The position numbers were made by a program, and so were the translations under genes. Positions 1-10,084 of a DNA stretch of 64,000 nt are shown here, piece after piece (position 1 is the first letter of the stretch; each line of letters starts with the position of its first letter). The notes under the pieces are model-generated. The model saw only the letters and a program-made list of their open reading frames with translations, was not told the origin of the DNA and did not search any database. Source of the stretch: Thermothelomyces thermophilus ATCC 42464 (Eukaryota > Ascomycota > Sordariomycetes > Sordariales > Chaetomiaceae); NCBI RefSeq assembly GCF_000226095.1, contig NC_016477.1, forward strand, positions 2,542,001 to 2,606,000, in the 5' to 3' direction.

Positions 1-788
1 TCTCCAAAGGTATAGCTGACTTCTTTTGGGGCATCCTGTTTGCTATCCGCGCGATCATCCTGAGCCTCGAACAAGCCTCGGTTCAGCTCTCGTCGATGCA
101 ACACCCTGGGCGATTCCTCCCTTGAGGGCGAAGGATCTTTACGCTTCGCGCCTCTTTGGATGTAGTCGACGTCTAGAGCGGAGGGTGCCGTCATCCACGA
201 GTCCCGAACAAGCGGGGTGGCGTTTGCCGGGGTTTTCTCCTCGTCAGGGAGGGGAAGGTCCTCCTTGGGGTCTGATTGCTTGAGATCTTTGACATCCTTT
301 GGCTCACGTCTCCTGTGCGAGTCACCTCGTCGTTCTTTCGAGCGCTCTCTTAACCTGTGCCGATGCCGATGGCTGGACTCGTCGTCCACCTCATCGTGCG
401 AGCGGCGAGAGCGTTTGTGACGATGCCCGTCCTCGTCCGAGTCTTCGTCTCGATGCCGGTGATGGCTGCGCCTCTCTTTCTCTCCATTGCGACTGCCACG
501 GTCATCTCGCTCCCTGTCTCTGTCTCGATCTCTGTCTCGATCTCTGTCTCGATCTCGGTCTCGATCCCGGTCTCGATCCCGATCTCGATCCCGATCTCGA
601 TCCCGATCCCGGTGCCTGTGCCTGTCGCTTGTTCGGTCCCGCTCCGAGGAGCTCTCGCGATGATGATGGTGGTGATGGTGATGGCGTTTGTGCTTCCGCT
701 CGCGACGTTCTTCCTTTTCCTGCGCGGCCCGTTCTCGCTCGGCCTGCTCAGCGGCTAGCGATCTTTCAAACTCCTCGAGGCTGTTCAT
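1..788 (-). CDS. Cwf19-like splicing factor, N-terminal part (runs off the window)
   Basis: An uninterrupted minus-strand frame starts at the ATG at 788 (MNSLEEFERSLAAEQ...) and is still open at base 1, giving about 262 residues. Seen: a charged N-terminal helix, a His run (KRHHHHHHH), an Arg-Asp alternating tract at roughly residues 58-95, more RS/RH-rich sequence, then the segment RDSWMTAPSALDVDY near residues 192-208. Cwf19/CWF19L2 proteins have a basic disordered N-terminus followed by a short W-M-T segment of this kind, and carry CwfJ domains at the C-terminus, which would lie outside this window. Known role of the family: a late spliceosome component implicated in intron lariat turnover. 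The assignment rests on that short segment and the overall architecture, so another RS/RD-rich splicing protein is possible. No intron is needed in the visible part. Confidence 0.6.
   Translation of the reverse strand, partial: MNSLEEFERSLAAEQAERERAAQEKEERRERKHKRHHHHHHHHRESSSERDRTSDRHRHRDRDRDRDRDRDRDRDRDRDRDRDRDRDRDRDRERDDRGSRNGEKERRSHHRHRDEDSDEDGHRHKRSRRSHDEVDDESSHRHRHRLRERSKERRGDSHRRREPKDVKDLKQSDPKEDLPLPDEEKTPANATPLVRDSWMTAPSALDVDYIQRGAKRKDPSPSREESPRVLHRRELNRGLFEAQDDRADSKQDAPKEVSYTFG
507..613 (-). repeat. Arg-Asp coding microsatellite
   Basis: A hexamer-like repeat of GATCGG/GATCGA/GACAGA units inside the Cwf19-like gene encodes an alternating RDRDRD tract. The plus strand reads as runs of tctcgatc and tctgtctcgatc. 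Repeat number is likely to vary between strains. Confidence 0.85.
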
Positions 789-2272
789 GGTTGCGCTGGT
801 GGTGTGTTTTTCGGTGTCGGCCGGGCGCCAAGACACCCTCGGCTTGTTGTTGAAAGTGATCGAGTGACGTCGCTGGCCGCTGGTTGCAAACGCGGGATGT
901 GGGACGTGCGTTACTGCTAGTCCGCTGAAGCTCCAGCAGCTCTACTAAGTTGGCCCTTAAGATAGCACAGTCCTCCATACTGTGCACTTATTTGGCCCAT
1001 GCCTGAGCATTGCGCGTGCTATGTGACAATCCGTACTAACTACCATACCTAAATAAGGTAAGGTAAGTACGGATCCGTATGCCAATGCTTGCATTCTTGG
1101 CCATCTCGATCTCGCAACGACCCGAAGTCGCTTCAAGCTCGACCACCATCACGCAACTCTGAACTCACACTCAACCTCCGCCGCTCATGTGGCTCTGCGA
1201 CCGTCCGTTGTTCTTCTTTGAATTCCAACTTGAGAGGCAATCCAGATTCTTCAACCCAAAGTCCAGATCTCAACAGCCACTGTCTGGCTAAGAGCAGCCT
1301 CTCCACGCGAAATGAGATGAAGTCGCCACTCATGAAGACTGCCCGCCCTGTGGAAGAACTACCCGACGATGCTTGCACGTGCTGCGCGAGTAAAGGTAAC
1401 ACGAGGAGCCCGCGCCCTCACGCTTGCCACTCCTTTACCATGACGAAGGAACACGGCACGTAGCTTTTTTTCCGTGTAGAAGAGCCTTTTGTTCTAAAAT
1501 CATAGCTAGAGCCGGAAGTAGGTGATACGACTCTTTCTTTGTGGTTCCTCCTCCGTTGCGAGTAAACGAATTCTCGGGTCGGGGGTGAGCATCTCGCAGT
1601 AGTACGTATACCCTAATGCCATTACCGCGTTGTGAAGTTGGCCACTGCTTTGTTCTGTTGGCTCTGAAACCCGAAGACGGGTAGATGTGGCGCTGCGCCA
1701 TCATACACCCAAGTGTTCGTCCGTCTCGAGTCCGGATCGATGCTTCGTGCATGCAGTCGACAAAGTATCCCCGAATCTGCTCTGCTTCTATGAGTTGAGA
1801 GAAGCTTGCCCTTGGCCGTGTGGTATCGTTCACATAGCAGTGGCTTGTTCTTCCATTCGAGGGCGAACATTGTTTCCTCGCTCTCAAATCCCAAGGCAGT
1901 GTGATGGAGACGTGGAATATCCTGCCCGCCTCCAGCTCATTGTTACAATCGTAAGTTTACAGGAAAACAAGAGCGCGCTGTCTTTCGCTGTCAACCTCGG
2001 CGTATCCAGTAGTCACAATGTTATTATAGAGAATTCCATCGCAGACAAGGCGCACAGGATTCTCCTGTGATACGTACATAGAAAACCGTGTTCTGGATCG
2101 CATGTCACATTGTCTATGAGCAATTAATTACCTCCCAAACCTCTATACAATAACTTCCGTGTTAATGACGCCCCAATGCCGGCAATATTGGTAGCTCTTG
2201 AAGTTGTCTTAGCGGGGTATAAACGGCGTCCCAACCGGAAACCTGTCAAGACTTGTACAAGCCCATGGTCTA
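789..2272. other. Intergenic region, no supported gene
   Basis: This 1.5-kb spacer lies between the start of the Cwf19-like gene and the end of the DUF7053 gene. Both strands have only short open frames without recognisable domains or coherent splice structure. It holds a perfect 12-bp palindrome TACGGATCCGTA at 1068-1079. Confidence 0.6.
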
Positions 2273-3544
2273 CTATTGCTGATAGCTATACCTTTGCCCT
2301 AACTGTCCGTGCCCATACCGGGGCTGCCCTTGCGGCGCCTTGGCGTAGTCCGCTGGATTGTATGGCACCGACTGCGGGGGTTGGGAGGCCCGCCTGGGCG
2401 CCTGTGTATCGTCCTCGTGCTCCTCTTCCGTTTCTCTATGTGTCGTTAGCGGGGCGGGGTAAGACGAGTTGTCTAGCCCGGGGGACGGAAGGCCCGGCGA
2501 CGGCAAGGCCGGGCGTGAACCCGGCGTTGTCCACTGCCCGCCAACGGGTCGGCTGGGACTGGTGCTGCGGTGCTGTGCCGAGTTAACAAACGACTCTCGG
2601 TCGCTGTGCGGAGGCGATAGACCGAATGTCTGCGGGGGTGACTGCCGGTCTTGTTGGGGCTTCGGAGGTCTGTGGTAAAAATCGCCAGGCATTTCGACGG
2701 GGGCCTGTGCTGGTGGACTTTCAACGTCGGCAGGTAGTTCCTGAGGAGCCGACTGGATGCTGTAAGCGTCCCCCCGTGAGCCCGCTGCAGATTCGGGTCG
2801 CTGGTAACCCCCATGCGCCGACTGTATCCGGGGGACCCGATACGGCACAGGTGGCGACCCCGGCGGTGGAGAGCCGCTGACGGAGGACGAATACCGGAGG
2901 CTGGTGGGAGAGGGGAGCGGTGATCGGAGCTGGGAGCTGCGGTCCGCCGGGTTGATCGTCCTGAGCTTCCCATCCTCGATCATGGCCTGAAGCAGGCCAG
3001 TATCCAGCAGTTCTGCCTTCTTGATCATGCGCCTCACCATCTCTCCGCCGGCCTTCTTGAGCTGCGACTTGACGAAGCTCATCACGGTCACATTGCACCT
3101 AATCTCGATGTCCTCCCTGAGGTACAGGCCGTCGGGCGGTGCGCCTAGCGCCCTCAGGCCGATTTCCGGGATCTCGGGCGGCTCCACGCCGGGCTGGTTA
3201 CCCGCAATGCGATACGTGTTCCGCAGGTCGACCTGCATGGGAGCGTAGATGTGGGTTTGCAATCCCCATGGCATGTCATGGAAGCAGCCGTTGAACTTGA
3301 TGACTGACGCCCCAATCCTGCCGATCCCCGGGACGAACTGGATGCGCTCTGTGATCTCATACCATGTCGAGTAGTACTCGTCCGTCTCGGCATTTTGTGG
3401 TGCTGGAATGGGCCTGTGTCCAATGACAAGCGGGTTGAGAGTGATGACCTCGGGGTGTGAGTGAAGGATGTCGATGGCCAACTGGCGAGGGATGAAGCCC
3501 GGGATGGGCGTGATAACGGTGAAGACGTCCTTCTTTCGCAACAT
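2273..3544 (-). CDS. DUF7053 family protein
   Basis: A 423-residue intronless protein. I start it at the ATG at 3544 (MLRKKDVFTVITPIPGF) because the fungal DUF7053 family begins with this kind of segment; the frame remains open upstream to 3970, but that extension looks like untranslated DNA. Residues 1 to about 180 form the conserved domain: VITPIPG, then LNPLVIGHRPI, WYEITERIQFVPG, CFHDMPWGLQTHIYAPM, and GLYLREDIEIRCN, ending in a basic helix (VRRMIKKAELLD). The rest, about residues 215-423, is Pro/Ser/Gln/Arg-rich and probably disordered, with a Tyr/Gln-rich end (GQRYSYQQ). DUF7053 is widespread in Pezizomycotina and has no established biochemical function; its fold has been likened to lipid-binding START-type proteins, but nothing here proves that. 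The untranslated leader just upstream (3593-3603) has a CT repeat. Confidence 0.85.
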   Translation of the reverse strand: MLRKKDVFTVITPIPGFIPRQLAIDILHSHPEVITLNPLVIGHRPIPAPQNAETDEYYSTWYEITERIQFVPGIGRIGASVIKFNGCFHDMPWGLQTHIYAPMQVDLRNTYRIAGNQPGVEPPEIPEIGLRALGAPPDGLYLREDIEIRCNVTVMSFVKSQLKKAGGEMVRRMIKKAELLDTGLLQAMIEDGKLRTINPADRSSQLRSPLPSPTSLRYSSSVSGSPPPGSPPVPYRVPRIQSAHGGYQRPESAAGSRGDAYSIQSAPQELPADVESPPAQAPVEMPGDFYHRPPKPQQDRQSPPQTFGLSPPHSDRESFVNSAQHRSTSPSRPVGGQWTTPGSRPALPSPGLPSPGLDNSSYPAPLTTHRETEEEHEDDTQAPRRASQPPQSVPYNPADYAKAPQGQPRYGHGQLGQRYSYQQ

Positions 3545-4774
3545 TGCGGGGTGTTGGTGTGTTGGTAGCGGGGCCCAGGCAGCACAGGCAACTCTCTCTC
3601 TCTCGGCCGATGAGACGTGGCCGCGAAACGATGCGCGACGCTCAACTCTGATAAAACCCGGGGAATGTCGAGGGCCGAAGTTTAATGGAGGCCGTTCATC
3701 CAGCTCCGGAAATGAATAATTCCCAAGGAATCCGGTGGGAGTGGGCAAGAGACGCGGGAGGTCTTTACTCGAATTGAAGTTGGAGAGGCAAATGAAGCGC
3801 CAATTGTTCTGGCTGTTAATCGCTACCCGCGCGCCCTGTCCAACGTGAAATGTCGCCCACCAACCAAACGAGGGCTGCGTCACCAAGGACAGGGATAGCC
3901 GAGAACCCTCCACATTAGAGAGAGGCTTGGGCTTTGTTCGAGGGCAGGATGACGTGAGATCTATGTACATACCAAGGACTACAGAGTACGGATGTCGCTA
4001 CCAAAAGAACTGGCTCACCGCCAAATTTGACCGGCAGAATGAATCCGCTAAAAGCAACATAAAGTACAGTGGGGCAAAGCACTATAGCCACTAAAGCCTA
4101 GACACTGTGGCCGATTGTTAGTGAAGATACCTTCTAAAACTTTAGCGACCTTGCATGGTACGTGCACAAAGGCGGTGAGCCAGTTCTTTTGGTAGCGACA
4201 TCCGTACAGCGTACCATGACGCCCCGGCCCCGGCCAGCTAGAGAGCGATGCGGCAACACAAAAGTATCAAGTCGGGGATGGGATGAATGGGGATCGTGAG
4301 CAAGCGCTTCCCAGGTCATAACGCAAAGCCATCGACCCAGATTGATCTGTGGGCTTGATGGATGTCCAGCACTTCGGATGGGACCTGATCGTAGAAGATA
4401 CATTCCTTCGTTGCCTATAAGCGGCAAGCGAGCTAGACACAAAGAAGTACTGTGTAAGAGGCGCCCCACAGGCGAGGGAAGCCTGCCATGTGCGATTTTC
4501 CGTGCGCCAAAATACGGTGTGCTTTGATGGTTAATGCCAAGCTCTTTGTGGGCAGAACTTTAGTGTACGGAGGATTCCGTAGTGTCTGTGCATGAGTACG
4601 CTACGGAGTACTCCGTATTGAGGAGCCCCACCAACCCCGCCATCCGATCATTGAATTTCGACTGGAGAGAGGCTTTGCCCGCCTGCCTTTTCGCACCTTG
4701 CTCATCGTTACCCTGGCAGCCACAACCCAGGTTCGTAAGCCAGCACGCATCGTAAAGCTGCTACTGGGTACCTC
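3545..4774. other. Divergent promoter region, DUF7053 gene / GPN1
   Basis: A 1.2-kb spacer between two divergently transcribed genes. No protein gene is supported. It contains a CT repeat in the DUF7053 leader, an imperfect palindrome TACGGAGGATTCCGTA at 4566-4581 and a perfect 16-bp palindrome TACGGAGTACTCCGTA at 4602-4617. Confidence 0.6.
4602..4617. repeat. 16-bp perfect palindrome TACGGAGTACTCCGTA
   Basis: The motif reads the same on both strands. Half-copies (TACGGAGTA or TACTCCGTA) recur in other spacers of the window, at 9378, 9813, 57730, 58634 and 61431. Confidence 0.8.
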
Positions 4775-6026
4775 ATGTTAAAGATGGCTTTGGCTTCAAC
4801 ACCGACCACTCGCCCGGATGGACAACCGGAACAGGCCGTTGCGGTCGTCTGCATCGGCATGGCAGGTGTGTTGGATGCCATCGACCTGCCCATCTTGAAA
4901 TCCCTAACGCTATGTTGTAGGCGCCGGCAAGACGACATTTATGCAACGGATCAATGCCCATCTGCATGCGAAGAAGGAACCGCCCTATGTGGTCAATCTC
5001 GATCCCGCCGTTACGTACTCGCCGTATCAGAGCAACATCGACATCCGCGACTCTGTCAACTACAAGAAGGTCATGGAGGAATACAACCTCGGGCCCAACG
5101 GAGGCATCATGACCTCGCTCAATCTGTTCACGACCAAGGTTGACCAGGTCATTGGCCTTCTCGAAAAGAGAGCAGCGCCGGATCCGGAGAACCCGAACCG
5201 AAAACCCGTCAAGCACATCCTGGTTGACACGCCAGGGCAAATCGAAGCCTTCGTGTGGTCCGCATCTGGGAGCATTCTGCTCGACTCCATCGCCTCATCT
5301 TTCCCGACAGTCCTCGCCTACATCGTCGATACCCCGCGTGCTAGCTCCACGTCGACCTTCATGAGCAACATGCTGTACGCTTGCAGCATCCTCTACAAGA
5401 CTAAGCTCCCAATGATCGTCGTCTTCAACAAGACAGATGTGAAGGATGCGTCCTTTGCCAAGGAGTGGATGACCGACTACGAAGCGTTCCAGCAGGCGCT
5501 GGACAACGATCAGAGGGGCAACGCTTTCGGCGGGGAGGAGGGCTCCGGCTCTGGGAGCGGATACATGGGTAGCTTGCTAAACAGCATGAGTCTCATGCTG
5601 GAAGAGTTCTACTGCCATCTCAACGTAGTCAGCGTCAGCTCGTTGAACGGCACCGGGATCGACGAGTTTTTTGAGGCCGTCAAGGAGAAGGCGGACGAGT
5701 TCAGGCGGGATTACCAGCCCGAGCTAGATCGGTTGCGCGCGGAGAAAGAAGAAAACAAGAGGAAGCAGAGGGAGAAAGAGCTGGAGAAGATGATGAAGGG
5801 CATGTCGATGGGTGACGCTCCTTCGTCTAGTGCGGTTGGTGATATCAAGGCGGATGATGACGAGATGGAGCCGCTGAGCTCGGACGAGGACAGTGATGAG
5901 ATCGACGACGAGCAGGATGCGGAGGGTCTGCAGGCAAGGTACGAGGCGGCGATGTTGCACCAAGAAAACTCAGTTACTGCCGACGCTAGTTTTGCCAAGT
6001 ACCTGCACTCACAACGTGGGCAATAA
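4775..6026 (+). CDS. NPA3: GPN-loop GTPase 1 (Npa3/XAB1 type)
   Basis: Two exons, 4775-4865 and 4921-6026, with a 55-nt intron (donor GTGTGT, branch CTAAC, acceptor TTGTAG). The split falls inside the P-loop, and splicing restores GMAGAGKTT (residues 28-36). Other motifs: the diagnostic Gly-Pro-Asn loop (NLGPNGG, near 86-92), switch II DTPGQ (133-137), guanine-specificity NKTD (200-203), then a basic/acidic coiled C-terminal tail with [14 protein letters not shown] and an acidic [12 protein letters not shown] stretch. The total is 398 residues, normal for GPN1. Known family role: a cytoplasmic GTPase needed for assembly and nuclear import of RNA polymerase II. The first ATG (4775) or the second in frame (4784) could be used; neither affects the domain. 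It converges on the RPB12 gene, another RNA polymerase component. Confidence 0.93.
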
Positions 6027-6348
6027 CGGGCGGTATCTAAACACGGTGAAAAAAACGTTACGATCGGGGTCATGTATTGGAGGGATGGGTCACTCGGGGC
6101 ATCAGCATCAGTCGGCGTTTGGATGATACCATTTGTAGGTAGACAAAGGTTTACAGCGAACCGAACAAAAGTGTATTTCCGTCATGGAACTTTCCCAAAT
6201 ATCGTATCCCAAAACGCCATTATCGTGACCCCATGCAAATGCCTCCCAGTTTGCTGGCGAACTGTTCAGACCGTCTCCCTCTCTCCGATGTTGGTCCGAG
6301 GGCCCCAAAACCGCCTGTAGAGTATCCCCCAATCGCCCACTCAGCTCA

Positions 6349-6653
6349 TTATCGTGCTTCAAACTGTACCATCCTAGGGGAAAGAGTGTCACTATTACTC
6401 GCTCCTCCTAAGCCTCAATAAAAAGATCATACCTCTTTGTCCTCTCCTTGTACAGCACACGGGCGCCGCACTTCTGGCAACGAATCGCCGCGCCCTTCTC
6501 TAGCGGTACTCGTACTGCGCAGTCACCGCAGATGTAGTACATGGTGCCACCGCCCTCGGCGGCGTAGTCGCGTGGCGCAGGAGCGCCGAAGGAGCCGGTG
6601 CCGATGCCTGGCGCGCCGGAGACCGTGGGGACTTGGTACTCTTCGCGAGACAT
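6349..6653 (-). CDS. RPB12: RNA polymerases I, II and III subunit RPABC4 (Rpb12)
   Basis: Two exons, 6433-6653 and 6349-6373, with a 59-nt intron (6374-6432; donor GTATGA, acceptor CCCTAG). Reading straight through the donor gives a false tail, YDLFIEA. Splicing replaces it with MVQFEAR, the usual end of this subunit after YKERTKR, and the protein stays 81 residues long. Zinc-binding cysteines are C42, C45, C59 and C62 (CGDC...CQKC). The N-terminal 38 residues are a Gly/Pro/Ala-rich extension. The subunit is shared by all three nuclear RNA polymerases and sits at the Rpb3/Rpb2 interface. The gene converges on GPN1 (322 bp between stops) and diverges from the HIT gene. Confidence 0.95.
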
Positions 6654-7257
6654 TATGTTTGCAGGAGACGGATCGTGAAAGGGTATTCAGCGCTGATGTA
6701 CTCGGGCAAGTGGGTGTGATGGGTTGATGGCCGACGACGGATGGACAGAACTCGAACAGGAGGTTGCAGGTTCGAGGTGCTGGTCAAACGCTTCAATGAC
6801 GGAGTCTCGGCGGAGGGGGGCTGAGCCTGACAAAGCGGCAGAAAATTTGGGCGGCGGCAGGCGGCAGAACCGAGAACCTCGCACAGGGCCCCTGCGGCTC
6901 CTCTGCTGCGGTTCGCTCGCGCGGTGGATGGGGCCGCGGAACGCTCGACTCACGTGGGGCCTTGCCTTGGCCAGGGAGTGCAGGGCCGAGGTCGATCCCG
7001 GCAGGCAATAACTCCGTACCTTGGGGCACGCGCCCTTGTGGTGGTGTGTTGTATGTACCGTACCGCCGCTATCACCAATCCAGGCACGCCAGGGAAGGGC
7101 GAGCCGAGTTCCGAAACTTTTGGTGCATGATTGATAATGCGTAGGATACCGACCGCTCAAAAACGGACACTGTCACCTTTACAAACATTGGATGATTTAT
7201 TTTCCGCAATTGAGTCACGCAACCACGACCTACACCTTCCAAAATACAGAAAAGAGC
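6654..7257. other. Divergent promoter region, RPB12 / HIT gene
   Basis: A 600-bp spacer between divergently transcribed RPB12 and the HIT gene. The open frames here have no recognisable content. The GC-rich part (6780-7000) is likely core promoter and leader sequence. A T-arm-like GGTTCGAGGTGC near 6770 does not extend into a tRNA cloverleaf. Confidence 0.5.
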
Positions 7258-7914
7258 ATGGCGCCGGCGCCCAAAGACCATTATGCATCCTCGCTCCCGC
7301 CGGTCCCGTCATCCGGCTTCGACCCCGGCACTTCTCGCGGAGCCCAAACGGCCGTAGAGTCGGTCGCAGACTGTCCCTTCTGCCACATCGCCTCCGTCTT
7401 CTCTCCATACGACCCGGCCGACCCGCCGCCGTCCTCCTCGCCGCTCCTCAACCCCGAGCTCACGGGCCCTCAGCCGGCGACCTTCATCATCCTCTCCACC
7501 CCGCACCTGGTCGCCTTCCTCGACATCATGCCCCTCTCGATCGGCCACGTCCTCCTCTGCCCGCGAGCGCACCGGCCCAAGCTCACCGACGTGTCCCCGA
7601 CCGAGTCGGCCGAGCTGGGCCGCTACCTGCGCATCCTGTCCGCCGCCGTCGTCGAGGCCACGGGCGTGGGCGACTGGAACGTGGTGCAGAACAACGGCGC
7701 CGCGGCCGCGCAGGTCGTGGCCCACATGCACTTTCACGTCATCCCGCGCCCGGAGCTGCGGGACAGGCGGAGCGAGCGGTTCACGGCGACCATGTTTGGG
7801 CGCGGGCAGCGGGACGAGCTGGACGAAGACGAGGCGGTCGAGTTGGCCGAGAAGGTCAGGAGCGCCGTGGCCGAGATTGTGAGGAAGGACGAGGAGGGAT
7901 TTGCAAAGTTGTAA
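7258..7914 (+). CDS. HIT family nucleotide hydrolase/transferase
   Basis: An intronless protein of 218 residues from the ATG at 7258; an in-frame ATG at 7192 would add 22 residues of leader-like composition. Seen: a zinc-type CPFC pair (residues 39-42), the beta strand PATFIILSTPHLVAFLDIMPLS, a GHVLLCPRAH strand, WNVVQNNGAAAAQVV, and the histidine triad HMHFHVIP with H156, H158 and H160; by family knowledge the middle His is the nucleophile. A short Pro/Ser insert (DPADPPPSSSPLLNPELTG) lies between the CxxC and the first strand. The order matches Hnt1/HINT-like proteins, which hydrolyse nucleoside phosphoramidates or related nucleotides; the exact substrate cannot be told. The C-terminus is an acidic helix. 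It converges on the aldo-keto reductase, with 288 bp between stops. Confidence 0.88.
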   Translation: MAPAPKDHYASSLPPVPSSGFDPGTSRGAQTAVESVADCPFCHIASVFSPYDPADPPPSSSPLLNPELTGPQPATFIILSTPHLVAFLDIMPLSIGHVLLCPRAHRPKLTDVSPTESAELGRYLRILSAAVVEATGVGDWNVVQNNGAAAAQVVAHMHFHVIPRPELRDRRSERFTATMFGRGQRDELDEDEAVELAEKVRSAVAEIVRKDEEGFAKL

Positions 7915-8202
7915 GCGGGGGTGGTTGGATGGTGGAAGGAACAATGAATAACCCGACCCGGGTTTTTAAGTGCTTATGAGTGTGGGGATGTCGTTTCGTT
8001 GTTACTGAACTTGCCGTTGCGTTCTCGTGAGCCGTGTTGCGGGAACGACAAACGACACGGAACAAGACCACCCCTTGGCATAACACATTCAACAAACACT
8101 TTGGGACCCAGTGAGTTTGGGCTTATTATTTTTTTTTCTTCTTGTTTTTTTCCCCGGGGGCTGTCTAACTCTTATCCACAGGACTCGGTTTTCTAGACCC
8201 CG

Positions 8203-9227
8203 CTACTCGTCATCGCCAAAGAACACCTTGATCGGCAGCCAGGCGTCGCCGCACACCTTGAACCGATCGGGGATCGCGTCAATCTTTGCCATCTCCTCAT
8301 CCGTTAGATCCCAGCCGTCCAAATCAAAGTTGGCCTTGATCCTGTCCGGGTTCACGCTCTTGGGCAGCACACTCCAGCCCTTCTTCAAGCCCCAAAGCAG
8401 GAGAACCTGCTGGACGGTGCGGTTCTTGGCCTGGGCGATGGCCGCGATCGTCTCGTTCTTGTATAGCGGGGAGTCGCTGCTGCCGAGCGGCGAGTAGCCG
8501 GTGCAGTGGATGCCCTTCTCGGCGCAGTAGGCGACCAGTTTGGGGGACGGGTTGCCAGGGTGAAGCTCGATCTGGTTAACGGCCGGGACGATCTGGGGCC
8601 TGTCAGCATCCACTGAACATCACCTGGCTCGGGAACACGGCACTGCGTACCTTGCAGCTCGGGTCGTTCAGCAACCGCTCAAGGTTCTTGATCCCGAAGT
8701 TGCTGACGCCCAGGTTCCGGATCTTGCCCGTCTCCATCAGCTTCTGCATCTCGCGCCACGTATCGACAAAGTCCCAGTCAGGGTAATGCTTCTTGGGATC
8801 ATCGGGATCCGTGCTGGATGGCCAGTGCATCAGGTAGAGGTCCAGGTAGTCCACGCCGAGGTTCTCGAGGGAGCGCTTCAGTGCCTCGGGCGCGCGCTTG
8901 TGCCACGGGTTGTCCAGCTTGGTGGTGAGGAAGATCTCCTCGCGCGGAACACCCGACGCGCGGATGCCCTCGCCGACCTCCTTCTCGTTGCCGTAGGCGA
9001 AGGCCGTGTCGATATGACGGTAACCGGCCCGCAGGGCAGCCTCGACGGCCCTGCCGACCTCACCGGGCTTCGATTGCCATGTCCCGAGACCAATGGCCGG
9101 GATCTCGGCGCCGGTGTTGAGCTTAAAAGTCTTGCTATCAGGTCAGGCTTGTAAGCATGGGTTGCCAGAATGTTGGGCTTCGGGGTAGCAGGAGAGTCGC
9201 CTACGAGGTGATCTTGGTTTGGGCCAT
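8203..9227 (-). CDS. Aldo-keto reductase (Gcy1-type)
   Basis: Three exons: 9205-9227, 8651-9134 and 8203-8592, joined over introns of 70 nt (9135-9204, donor GTAGGC, acceptor GATAG) and 58 nt (8593-8650, donor GTACGC, acceptor CCCAG). The alternative acceptor 7 nt upstream of the second one breaks the frame. The product is 298 residues. The AKR catalytic tetrad is complete: D50 and Y55 (HIDTAFAYGNE), K80 (LTTKLDN) and H111 (LMHWP). Later come GVSNFG, VNQIELHP, the NADPH-binding KSVNPDRIKAN segment and a C-terminal GDAWLPIKVFFGDDE. Such enzymes reduce aldehydes and ketones with NADPH; Gcy1 relatives act on glycerol/glyceraldehyde, but substrate is not decided by sequence. The first exon holds only the start and seven and two-thirds codons. 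Confidence 0.92.
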
Positions 9228-9917
9228 GGCTACGTCCGGTCTTTACGCACAGCGTTTTCTGGGGGATGTTCTCTCCGAACCGCGCAGCAGAGAGGACAAA
9301 TGCATCGGCTTTTTATTCACGCCTAGTCGATCGCCATGCGGGACAAGACTGGCTCGACGGGGCATTCGAACTGCTTCTACGGAGTATTCTGTTACCAATC
9401 CCCTCTGACGTCGACCTACGTGTACTGAACCCCGCACTTCACCAGGGCAGGAAAGCCCACCTTGGTCTTGAAGCTGAGCGGGGCGTTTCCCGGGTGGGTT
9501 GTGGAGGGCAAAGTTCGGCCGTAAGACCCACGATCGATCCGTCTGAAGAGCACCCGCGCCGACTCGACAACCCCGGCATCACGGTCCCGCTGCATGCGGT
9601 TGGGCCGCTTGGAAGGTTCTTGATTCCACCAATGTGGACCGCGCTGCGGCACCGCCCTCTCGGACTGACTCAGGCACAAGTACGGATTATTAATCTTGGC
9701 TGTTTCTTGAGCGTTACACTATCTCCGGCTGTCTCTGGAGGTCGGCGGTGGAACTTAGCCGCTCAAATAGCAAACACCTACCCCTGAATCGCGCGGACTT
9801 ACCCGCACACTGTACTCCGTAGTGTAAGCACACAATCCAATCGCGGGGTCAGCCCGAAAGGCCCACGCACTCAGTACCGTATATGTGTACGTTATAGTTA
9901 CTGTACATATGCATATA
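9228..9917. other. Spacer between the last left-arm gene and the transposon island
   Basis: Normal-GC DNA directly outside the transposon island. No convincing gene. Half-palindromes TACGGAGTA (9378-9386) and TACTCCGTA (9813-9821) are present. A minus-strand frame ending at 9416 finishes in a plausible-looking peptide (TKVGFPALVKCGVQYT) but has no recognisable family or good start. Confidence 0.5.
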
Positions 9918-9943
9918 CAGTCACATCCAAAAAGTGATTAGCC
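9918..9943 (+). repeat. Left terminal inverted repeat of the Tc1/mariner element
   Basis: 26 bp starting CAGTCACATCC and ending GATTAGCC, preceded by TA at 9916-9917. It is the exact reverse complement of 41360-41385. Confidence 0.95.
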
Positions 9944-10084
9944 ACATCAGGATTAGTAGGTCTTTTACACACCACCCCACCATCTTATAAGACATACAGC
10001 AATGGCAATACTAGGCATTTAAACACAGAAATAGGTTTCCTGATTCCTTAGAAAGTATAGAAAGAGCTTAGATATATAGGAAAT

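Noticed and set aside
1687-2070. Small ORF in the first intergenic region
   Set aside because: Its overlapping frames on both strands are equally long, with no family resemblance or splice structure.
2273-3970. Extended start of the DUF7053 protein at 3970
   Set aside because: The extra 142 residues look like untranslated DNA with a CT repeat, while the family start matches the ATG at 3544.
6755-6785. A tRNA-like T-arm (GGTTCGAGGTGC)
   Set aside because: No acceptor stem or anticodon arm could be formed around it.
9266-9787. A plus-strand ORF of 173 codons next to the island
   Set aside because: No recognisable domain, no intron support and low-complexity composition; the minus-strand frame ending at 9416 is equally unsupported.
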